19,899 nucleotides of DNA from Thermoproteus sp. UBA157 (GTDB lineage: Archaea > Thermoproteota > Thermoprotei > Thermoproteales > Thermoproteaceae). Below are positions 13,654-19,899 of the stretch, piece by piece (the first letter of the stretch is position 1; each line of letters opens with the position of its first letter). Both the position numbers and the translations under genes were made by a program. Under the pieces are notes generated by a model. That model was not told the origin of the DNA, did not search any database, and worked only from the letters and a program-made list of their open reading frames with translations. The stretch lies in NCBI GenBank assembly GCA_002497345.1, contig DANS01000004.1:1-19899 (forward strand), given 5' to 3'.

Positions 13654-16258
13654 CCAGATATGCTGCCAACGCCACCGCCAGCGCGGCTATGGCTAAATAT
13701 GCCGCGTAGGCCATCGCACTTGTAGGCGGCGCCGCGGCCTCTGAGGGGGCTTGCCAGGTCCACTCGGCGATTTTGAGCCCGCACTTGGCGGGCGGCACGA
13801 CGTATCCCGGCACATCGTATATATTGACGGGGAGGTAGACCTCATACCTAGTTGCGCCTACAAACAACAATTTATTCACGCCAGGCTCGAGCTTCACTTC
13901 GACGCACTTGCCGTCAGCTCCCAACGCTAGCTTGATGGACCTCCCGAGGTCGTTCGTCACTACTAAAACATAGCCGTTTTGCGTCGGCTCGACTGATGCG
14001 AGGCGCACGCGGCTCAACGTTTCGTTTATCGTTTCGAGTATTGCGTCGGTGTAGATAATCGGTTGTTGGCCGAACCAGCTCGGGCCGTAATTCGGCGGGC
14101 CGGTCTGCCAAGTCCAATCACTGCCCTCTGCGACGTAGAGGTAGTTCCAAAGCGTTGAGAGCAGATCCGTGGAGTTGGGCGCACGGGCCGGATTGAGCTC
14201 GACCACTGGGGACGACCTCTCGCCCAGCGCCTTCGTGAACGCTACCAAGTACTCCCTCGCCAAGGCTACCGCGCGCCATATGGCGATCTTGCCGGGGTAG
14301 CCGTTGTTCCAGTTGTTCAAGTTAAGCGCCCAGGAGCTCTCGGGCAAATTCGTCACCGCGTATTTGGGATGACCCGCTATGGCTTGCGACACCGTCTGCG
14401 TGATGAGCCATTTGCCCGAATATTGCGATAAAGCCTCGTATATGGCGTAGAGATCCCTGGGTCCCGTCATGGAGTTGAATATCAGCGGGTTCTCGCCGTC
14501 GAGCGCCACCACGACGACAGCGCCGGGGCGCTCCATGTAGACCTTGGCCAAGTACTGGATGAGGAGCTGCTTGACCAGCTCCGTGTCGGTCAAGGTGAAG
14601 AGGTAGAAGGAAAAGAGATTGGATAAGGTGCTATCTCTGAACAAGACGTATATGTGCTCGCCCATGCTGTCCTCCACCACGTAGGGGACGTAGGGAGTCT
14701 GCGATCCGTTGACGTAGGTTGCATAGGGCAAAAACGCTTGCGCGTCCAACACCGTGCAGTTGATGCCGACTTCCTTGTATAGGTGTACGAGGCCCATGTT
14801 GAATGCCATCTCGGGCGTCCACACGCACGACGCCCTCACGCCGAATACTTTGTAGGTCTCCTCCTCGCCCATGACTAGCTGGGCCAAGAGGTCGTCGGCC
14901 CATCCGTTATCGTAGACGATCGCCTCTAGCGGGTGGTAAAACGGCACAGTCAAGACCTCGACCCTCCCGCTCTTGACGAGCTCCTTGTATAGGGCCAAGG
15001 TCCTATTCACGGCCTCTATGTCGTGGGTTATGTTGCCGGGGTAGTTGCCCAGATATCTGAACCCCCTCGGGCCCTCCGCCAGGAGCGCCTCCCATTGATA
15101 CAAGAGAACCGGGGTGAAGTCTATTGAGACGTTGACGTTGAATCTGCTCAGCAAGAGGGCTTGGAGCTCGTACGAGCCCACGTATCGTCCCTCCCATTTG
15201 AAGTCCTCGCCCGTATGTAGCGGAACCCACGGCATGGCCCAAGTGCCGTTGGGCTCGATGTAAAGGGGCTGGTGCATGTTCCAGACTATGACGAGGCTGA
15301 CGGGCTGTTTGCCGGTGGTGTTCAACACGTAGAACTGGGGCAGGGTGGCGTTCAACAACGTCGCGTTGCCGGCCCTCACCTTCACAATCGGCGTGTATAT
15401 CCCTTGCGGCATCTGCACCGGCACTGTGAAGTTGACGAGGTTCAAGCCCCTAGAAAGGGCGGCCGCCCTCGTCGCCTTGAACGGGCCTATCGTTAGCTCC
15501 ACGACGACGCTCAGCGGGCCCAGGGGGTTCTGCAGAGCGATCGACACGCGGGCCTCCTCGCCTATTGTGTACACGTACTTGTCGTAGGGATAGATCGTCG
15601 CCAACGATAGAGGAGAGCAAGCGGCTTGCGCCGCGAAGTTGGCCGTGCCGTTGTGTATCCAGAACTCCAGCGATTTATCGTAGTAGACCCACTGCACCCA
15701 CTGGCCCGGCCTGAACGGGCCTATCAGGGCCGTGTAGTTGCCCCATAGCGGATTGTACTCCATGGCGACCTCGCCGATGTCCGACCAAGGAAGCCCAGCT
15801 TGCGGGCCGGAGGTCAAGCCGTAGCGCAGTATCATCGCATCAGGCGCGCGCCCCACAACGGTTATGAGCAGAGTGCAGTTGGGCAGGGCCCGAACCGAGG
15901 TCGCGCCCAAGTTTGTCGGGTTTATCTGGACGTTCCAATTCCAGAAGGGCGTTCCCTGGTAGTTGATCCAGACGCCGGCCGTCGCGTCGTAGAAGACGAA
16001 GGCCACCCAAGTGCCGTTTTTAAATGGGCCTATTGTCGCTGTGTAATTAGCGCCGTTCCAGGACATCGCCGTGTCGTTTATAGCAATCCACGGCCCTTGG
16101 GGATAAGGCTCGATGCCCCAGTGGAGGACCACTTTATGGCCTTGCGGAATGCCGGCTATGTACACGGTCAGGTAGCCGTTGTGCGTCACCGAGAACGTGA
16201 CGGCGTATTGGGCCCAAGCGAGGGCCGGGACCAGCAGCAACAACGCCCATACCCTCAT
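13619..16258 (-). CDS. Secreted, membrane-anchored GH57 alpha-glucanase (amylase/amylopullulanase type)
   Basis: This 879-residue protein should act outside the cell on starch-like glucans. A signal peptide (about 1-16, MRVWALLLLVPALAWA) precedes two similar beta-sandwich repeats (about 17-105 and 120-205), each with NYTAxIGPF and a WV-x(3)-YD stretch, resembling starch-binding modules. A third beta domain (about 217-313) follows. The GH57 catalytic domain has HQPLY (329-333), the presumed nucleophile E483 in WTPEM, the presumed acid/base D587 in ALDGEN and AEGSDW (710-715). A C-terminal hydrophobic anchor (about 849-868) ends in arginines. Eighteen N-x-S/T sites and six cysteines fit an extracellular glycoprotein. 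The exact activity (amylase, pullulanase or branching) is not decidable. It diverges from the sugar ABC transporter operon. Confidence 0.92.
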   Translation of the reverse strand: MRVWALLLLVPALAWAQYAVTFSVTHNGYLTVYIAGIPQGHKVVLHWGIEPYPQGPWIAINDTAMSWNGANYTATIGPFKNGTWVAFVFYDATAGVWINYQGTPFWNWNVQINPTNLGATSVRALPNCTLLITVVGRAPDAMILRYGLTSGPQAGLPWSDIGEVAMEYNPLWGNYTALIGPFRPGQWVQWVYYDKSLEFWIHNGTANFAAQAACSPLSLATIYPYDKYVYTIGEEARVSIALQNPLGPLSVVVELTIGPFKATRAAALSRGLNLVNFTVPVQMPQGIYTPIVKVRAGNATLLNATLPQFYVLNTTGKQPVSLVIVWNMHQPLYIEPNGTWAMPWVPLHTGEDFKWEGRYVGSYELQALLLSRFNVNVSIDFTPVLLYQWEALLAEGPRGFRYLGNYPGNITHDIEAVNRTLALYKELVKSGRVEVLTVPFYHPLEAIVYDNGWADDLLAQLVMGEEETYKVFGVRASCVWTPEMAFNMGLVHLYKEVGINCTVLDAQAFLPYATYVNGSQTPYVPYVVEDSMGEHIYVLFRDSTLSNLFSFYLFTLTDTELVKQLLIQYLAKVYMERPGAVVVVALDGENPLIFNSMTGPRDLYAIYEALSQYSGKWLITQTVSQAIAGHPKYAVTNLPESSWALNLNNWNNGYPGKIAIWRAVALAREYLVAFTKALGERSSPVVELNPARAPNSTDLLSTLWNYLYVAEGSDWTWQTGPPNYGPSWFGQQPIIYTDAILETINETLSRVRLASVEPTQNGYVLVVTNDLGRSIKLALGADGKCVEVKLEPGVNKLLFVGATRYEVYLPVNIYDVPGYVVPPAKCGLKIAEWTWQAPSEAAAPPTSAMAYAAYLAIAALAVALAAYLVRRPWRRSSST

Positions 16259-16278
16259 GGAGTATAATTTAGGTTTCG

Positions 16279-16294
16279 CCTAAAAGTTTTTCTC
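16279..16294 (-). promoter_or_regulatory. Promoter of the GH57 gene
   Basis: Minus-strand GAAAAACTTTTAGG is centred about 28 nt upstream of the ATG at 16258. It occupies one side of a 113-bp region between the divergent GH57 and transporter genes. Confidence 0.45.
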
Positions 16295-16340
16295 GCATGG
16301 CACGCTTTGTGTCCACAAATGGATGTAGCATTCGGAGAAA

Positions 16341-16355
16341 ATGTTAAATACTAAT
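16341..16355 (+). promoter_or_regulatory. Promoter of the sugar ABC transporter operon
   Basis: ATGTTAAATACTAAT is centred about 25 nt upstream of the ATG at 16372. This supports a leaderless transcript from that ATG and argues against the in-frame ATG at 16354, which lies inside the element. Confidence 0.5.
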
Positions 16356-16371
16356 GCATTATTGTTCTTAC

Positions 16372-17892
16372 ATGAAGGGCCTAAGTCGAACGGTTTCTAT
16401 AGCGATCGCGGTCGTCGTGGTGATAATCATCGCCGCCGTGGTCGCGTATTATGCCACGAGGCCCCCCGCCACGCCCACCGTTGTAGCCCCTCCGTCCTCT
16501 TCGTCCACGACCGCAACTCAGTCGTCAACTATGACGACCTTGACTACGCAAACCACGACCACCACGCAGACGACGTCGGCCACACCGCCGTTTAGCTTGA
16601 GCTCCCTCCTCAACCCCAACTTCGTCTGTAACCAACTCCTCGGAGGCAAGACCGTCACGATAACAGTCTGGGACACTTACGGCCCCACCGAGGACCAAGC
16701 CTTTAACGCCACGCTCGCCGCGTTCCAAAAGGCGTATCCGTGTATTAATGTCCAAGTCACCTTCGGCGTTTCCATAGCTACGTCCAATTTCGTGTCGGCG
16801 GCCAAGGCGGGCCAAGCCCCCAACGTCTACAGAGATACCAGCGACGACGCCGGGAAGCTGTTCGCCGGCGGCCTTCTGCTCAATCTCAGTAACTACATCA
16901 ATCCGGCCGATATAGAGGCCTCCTACATACCCATAGCTGTCGAGAACTTCAAACTCGGCGACTCCATCTACGGCCTCCCCGACAACGTCAACTACATCGT
17001 GATGTTCTACAACAAGAAGTACCTCAACGACACTCTGACCCAGAAGCTATTCGGCGTAAACGTGGATCAGCTCAACACGGACCAGCTTCTGCAAGTATGC
17101 GACTTGATAAACTCTACGTATAAGGTATGGTGCATAGCCTACGGAGCTGGCCAGGAGTGGGGCTATAGATTCGCCGCTTGGTTCGCCGGCTTCGGCGGCC
17201 AGATATTCGACAGCAAGGGTATGCCTCAGCTGAACTCCTCGGCCATGGTCGAGGCCATGAAGTTCTGGTACGACGTAACCTACAACAAGAAGCTCAACGC
17301 TCCCGGCGTGACTCCCAGCATCGAGCAACAGCTCTTCACGCAAGGGCTAGCCGCTATAATCTTCGACGGTCCTTGGGATCTCAAGATATATGAGAAAGCG
17401 CTCGGGCCCAACTTGGGCGCCGCGCCTCTGCCCGTGGTGTCCGCGACGGGCAAGAGGGCCGCCCCGTTCATAGGCTCGACGGGCTGGGTCATAGCGTCTC
17501 CGCAAGCCAGCGGCGCCTCACAAGAGCAGATATACGCCTCATTGGCCTTCATAGCATACGTCACCAGCAAAGATGCCGAGATGAACCTCTGGAATTACGC
17601 CGGCGATATCCCGGCCCAGAAGGACGCCTACAACGCGGTGATGGCCCAGCTGACGTCCGGCGCCTTGCAGCCCGCCTACATGAACGACGTGTATAAAGGC
17701 ATATTGGAGCAGGCGCAGTACGGCCAGAAGTTCCCCAACATACCGCAAATGGGCTTCTACTGGCCGTGCTTCCACCAGTACTTCACCCTCTACTTCGCCA
17801 ACAAGACCATAACTGCGACGCAAGCGGCGCAAGAGATGCAGAGCTGCATGATAACCAACATGCAACAAGCCGGGCTACTCCCGTCCTCCTGA
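16372..17892 (+). CDS. Membrane-anchored sugar-binding protein of an ABC transporter (MalE-like)
   Basis: This 506-residue extracellular solute-binding protein starts with a membrane anchor (about 8-28, VSIAIAVVVVIIIAAVVAYY) and no lipobox cysteine. A long serine/threonine-rich linker (about 33-72), typical of archaeal binding proteins, follows. The mature part begins around TVTITVWDTYGPTEDQAFN and has the type-1 family features QAPNVYRDTSDD, IYGLPDNVNYIVMFYNKKYL and GLAAIIFDGPWDL, as in maltose and other oligosaccharide binders. Six cysteines suggest disulfides outside the cell. I chose ATG 16372 over 16354 because of promoter spacing and the better N-terminus. The stop codon TGA overlaps the ATG of the next gene. 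Divergence from a GH57 glucanase points to malto-oligosaccharides as ligand (inference). Confidence 0.92.
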   Translation: MKGLSRTVSIAIAVVVVIIIAAVVAYYATRPPATPTVVAPPSSSSTTATQSSTMTTLTTQTTTTTQTTSATPPFSLSSLLNPNFVCNQLLGGKTVTITVWDTYGPTEDQAFNATLAAFQKAYPCINVQVTFGVSIATSNFVSAAKAGQAPNVYRDTSDDAGKLFAGGLLLNLSNYINPADIEASYIPIAVENFKLGDSIYGLPDNVNYIVMFYNKKYLNDTLTQKLFGVNVDQLNTDQLLQVCDLINSTYKVWCIAYGAGQEWGYRFAAWFAGFGGQIFDSKGMPQLNSSAMVEAMKFWYDVTYNKKLNAPGVTPSIEQQLFTQGLAAIIFDGPWDLKIYEKALGPNLGAAPLPVVSATGKRAAPFIGSTGWVIASPQASGASQEQIYASLAFIAYVTSKDAEMNLWNYAGDIPAQKDAYNAVMAQLTSGALQPAYMNDVYKGILEQAQYGQKFPNIPQMGFYWPCFHQYFTLYFANKTITATQAAQEMQSCMITNMQQAGLLPSS

Positions 17893-18773
17893 TGGCCTCT
17901 GTAAAGACAACTTTTTTCAACTACCTTTATATTTTGCCTGTCGTTGTAATAGTTATATTTCTTTATTTATATCCAATTGTATATACTATATATATATCGT
18001 TCACTAATTTTAATTTGTATCACTTTTTCGAGTACCAGTGGGTGGGGCTCTCCAACTACATCACGATCCTCACGTCGAAGACCTTCGCACAAGTTCTGCT
18101 CAACACCGCGATATGGACGGTGGGCAGCTTAATACCCATGATGGCCGTGGGCTTTCTGCTAGCGCTGATACTCAACCAGAAGGACCTCAGGGGGAGGGGC
18201 GTTTTCCTCACCCTCCTCTTAGTGCCTTGGGCCTTTCCTGCCTTCATCTCCCTCATAGTATGGCAGGGCATGTGGAATTGGAAATACGGCATCGTGAACA
18301 AGATACTGTCGCTATTCGGCGTAAGCCCCATAGACTGGTTCAACATAGTGCCCATGGCTTGGGTCATGCTAATACTCACGAACCTCTGGCTATCCTTCCC
18401 CTATTATACCTCGGTCTTCCTATCTGCGTTGCAGAGCATACCCGAGGAGCTCTATTCGGTCGCGGAGATAGACGGCGCGAGCCGCCTCGCGCGCTTCCGC
18501 TACATCACGTTGCCGTTGATGAAGAGGACCATAGCCTTTGTGGGCATAGGCGGTTTCACGTTCACTTGGAATAACTTCTACCCAATATACATACTGACCG
18601 CCGGAGGGCCCGGCAATGCCACCAACATATTAGTGGTTTACGCCTACCAGGCTGCGTTCTGGAACAGCCTCTACAACTACGCGGCCGTCTACTCGGTGAT
18701 AGATGCGGCTATACTCATAGTCATGGCGGTGATAATGCTTAAGTTCTCGGGGGTGTTGGAGACCATAACATGA
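17892..18773 (+). CDS. Sugar ABC transporter permease, MalF-like
   Basis: This 293-residue integral membrane protein has about six spans. The binding-protein-dependent permease signature (EAA loop) is EELYSVAEIDGASRLARFRY, followed by ITLPLMK, which docks the ATPase. The start is ATG 17892, overlapping the stop of the binding-protein gene by one base (TGATG); a longer open frame upstream is only out-of-frame sequence over that gene. Codons 5 to about 45 are strikingly A/T-rich (TTT, TAT, ATA, ATT, TTA), unlike the GC-rich codons before and after, and include a T6 tract at 17912-17917. Its stop overlaps the next permease start by 4 nt. Confidence 0.93.
   Translation: MASVKTTFFNYLYILPVVVIVIFLYLYPIVYTIYISFTNFNLYHFFEYQWVGLSNYITILTSKTFAQVLLNTAIWTVGSLIPMMAVGFLLALILNQKDLRGRGVFLTLLLVPWAFPAFISLIVWQGMWNWKYGIVNKILSLFGVSPIDWFNIVPMAWVMLILTNLWLSFPYYTSVFLSALQSIPEELYSVAEIDGASRLARFRYITLPLMKRTIAFVGIGGFTFTWNNFYPIYILTAGGPGNATNILVVYAYQAAFWNSLYNYAAVYSVIDAAILIVMAVIMLKFSGVLETIT
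17911..18020 (+). terminator. T-rich tract at the start of the MalF-like gene, possible partial terminator
   Basis: A T6 run (17912-17917) lies 20 nt after the binding-protein stop codon and is followed by further T-rich runs to about 17972, inside coding sequence. Oligo-T on the non-template strand is the archaeal intrinsic termination signal. Here it could release part of the transcripts after the binding-protein gene. It could also simply reflect A/T-rich codons in hydrophobic helix 1. Confidence 0.35.
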
Positions 18774-19630
18774 AGATCTGGGACGCGATCCGCTTGGGCA
18801 TCTCATACGCCATCTTGGCCATAGCGGCGATCATAGCCGTCTTCCCGATCTACTATATAGTTATAACATCGCTGAGCGACGTGCCGACTATAGCGTCAAT
18901 AAGCGTCAACAGCCTAATACCTAAGCCTGAAAGCCTCACGTTGAGCGCGTATAAGGGCATTTTGTTCTCCACCTTCTTCCAAGGAACGGGCTTCTTCGTG
19001 TGGCTGAGGAACAGCTTGATCCTGGCCGCCGGCACGGTGGCCATATCGGTCGCCTTGGCGTTCTTGTCGGGGGTGGCCCTCTCGAGGCTCAACGTCCCGG
19101 GGAAGCGCGCCTTGATGGTGACCGTCTACGTGTTGACCTTCTTCCCCATGACTGTCACGGTCCTCCCGCTCTACTTGATGTTCGCCTCGCTCCATCTGAT
19201 CAACACCTACTACGGGCTGATTCTGGCGTATTCGAGCGGCACGTCGGTATACGGGGCCTATCTGGTAAAGCTATTCGTCGACTCGATACCCAAGGAGTAC
19301 GAGGAGGCCGCGATGATCGACGGGCTCTCGCGCTTCGGCGCCTTCACGAGGATCCTCTTGCCCCTCAGCAAGCCCGTCCTCGCCTTCATAGGGCTTTTGG
19401 CCTTCATGGGGGCCTACACCGATTACGCGTTGGCGAACGTCTTCATAACCAGCGGCGATATGTGGACCTTGACTCTGGGCATGTGGTACCTCTCGTTCAC
19501 CAACAGATCCACGTTGTATAACGTCTTCGCCGCCTTCGCGGTGCTCATGGGCATACCGATAATGGCGGTGTTCCTCGCGTTCCAGAGGTACCTCACCAGG
19601 ATGTATACGATGAGCGGCATGAAGGGCTAA
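18770..19630 (+). CDS. Sugar ABC transporter permease, MalG-like
   Basis: This 286-residue membrane protein has six predicted spans, starting with a long first helix (AIIAVFPIYYIVITSLS). The EAA loop is KEYEEAAMIDGLSRFGAFTR, followed by ILLPLSKP, the ATPase contact. Together with the MalF-like protein it forms the transmembrane channel for the sugar delivered by the binding protein. ATG 18770 overlaps the previous stop in ATGA. No nucleotide-binding subunit follows; a HEPN-domain gene starts 3 nt after the stop. The ATPase may be encoded elsewhere and shared by several sugar transporters, as happens in archaea and some bacteria (inference). Confidence 0.93.
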   Translation: MKIWDAIRLGISYAILAIAAIIAVFPIYYIVITSLSDVPTIASISVNSLIPKPESLTLSAYKGILFSTFFQGTGFFVWLRNSLILAAGTVAISVALAFLSGVALSRLNVPGKRALMVTVYVLTFFPMTVTVLPLYLMFASLHLINTYYGLILAYSSGTSVYGAYLVKLFVDSIPKEYEEAAMIDGLSRFGAFTRILLPLSKPVLAFIGLLAFMGAYTDYALANVFITSGDMWTLTLGMWYLSFTNRSTLYNVFAAFAVLMGIPIMAVFLAFQRYLTRMYTMSGMKG

Positions 19631-19633
19631 GCC

Positions 19634-19899
19634 GTGGCCTCGCGCTGGTATTCCAGATCCGAGCGCATGAAGGCTCTGGCCCGCGAGTTCCTCGAGAGAG
19701 GCTTCTACCCCGAGAGCTGCTTCTTCGCCCAACAAGCCGTCGAGTTCTACCTCAAGGGCAAACTGCTGGAGCTCACCGGCTCCAGGCCGTATACGCACTC
19801 GATACTGCACCTAGTCCAATCGCTCTTGAGGATTCGGGGCGGGGAGGCGCCGGGCGAGTTGATAAGATGCGCCAAGTATTTGACGGAGCAATACTTGGG
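19634..19899 (+). CDS. HEPN-domain protein (3' end cut by window edge)
   Basis: The first 88 residues are present. SRWYSRSERMKALAREFLER, then GFYPESCFFAQQAVEFYLKG and KLLELTGSRPYTHSILHLVQ, match the N-terminal helices of HEPN proteins (PF05168): a W-x(3)-A start, the FFAQQAVEFYLKG helix and the G-x-RPYTHSI turn. HEPN proteins pair with minimal nucleotidyltransferases as toxin-antitoxin modules or form nucleic-acid- or nucleotide-binding partners. The start is GTG 19634, 3 nt after the MalG-like stop, so the gene is likely in the transporter transcript. The characteristic C-terminal helices and any nucleotidyltransferase partner are outside the window. Confidence 0.85.
   Translation, partial: MASRWYSRSERMKALAREFLERGFYPESCFFAQQAVEFYLKGKLLELTGSRPYTHSILHLVQSLLRIRGGEAPGELIRCAKYLTEQYL

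Noticed and set aside
17766..17891. Extended N-terminus for the MalF-like permease starting at 17766
   Set aside because: It overlaps the end of the binding-protein gene in another frame. The ATG at 17892 gives a standard short N-terminus and overlapping stop/start.
1..19899. CRISPR array or insertion sequence
   Set aside because: No regularly spaced direct repeats of 24-37 bp, no cas gene and no transposase frame were seen on either strand.

Overview
The window looks like chromosomal DNA from a hyperthermophilic crenarchaeon, most likely Thermoproteaceae (Thermoproteus or Pyrobaculum type). The evidence is archaeal: TATA boxes about 25 nt upstream of start codons with no room for a leader, frequent GTG and TTG starts, a tRNA-Thr gene with encoded CCA, ferredoxin-linked 2-oxoacid oxidoreductases, a TmcA tRNA acetyltransferase, HEPN/nucleotidyltransferase remnants and a secreted GH57 enzyme. 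Genus is inferred by eye and was not tested by search.

Left part (1-4800): an APC-type amino acid permease runs off the left edge on the minus strand. A GC-rich gene-poor stretch with hairpins follows, then tmcA on the minus strand. Behind tmcA lies about 500 bp of decayed membrane-protein sequence.

Central metabolism (4800-7400 and 10589-13653): two complete and differently built 2-oxoacid:ferredoxin oxidoreductases. The first is a two-gene enzyme (fused gamma-alpha plus beta). The second is a four-subunit pyruvate-type enzyme, with delta-alpha-beta on the minus strand and gamma alone on the plus strand, divergent from a shared AT-rich promoter region. Between them are a 131-aa unknown gene behind a cluster of palindromic operator-like sites, tRNA-Thr(GGT), remnants of an MNT/HEPN pair, a decayed coiled-coil gene, a 167-aa unknown gene and about 600 bp of non-coding DNA with two unusual repeat patterns.

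Right part (13619-19899): a glucan-use locus. A large secreted, membrane-anchored GH57 glucanase on the minus strand diverges from a plus-strand operon of a membrane-anchored sugar-binding protein and two MalF/MalG-like permeases. A HEPN-domain gene starts 3 nt after the second permease and runs off the right edge. No transport ATPase is present. The inferred flow is outside digestion of alpha-glucan, import of oligosaccharides, sugar oxidation to pyruvate and other 2-oxoacids, and ferredoxin-linked oxidation to acyl-CoA.

I found no clearly new multi-gene system. The most interesting non-coding signals are the TTCACG/CGTGAA palindrome cluster (7580-7633), the TCCTGAA inverted-repeat cluster (10242-10306) and a T-rich tract at the start of the first permease gene that may act as an internal terminator.
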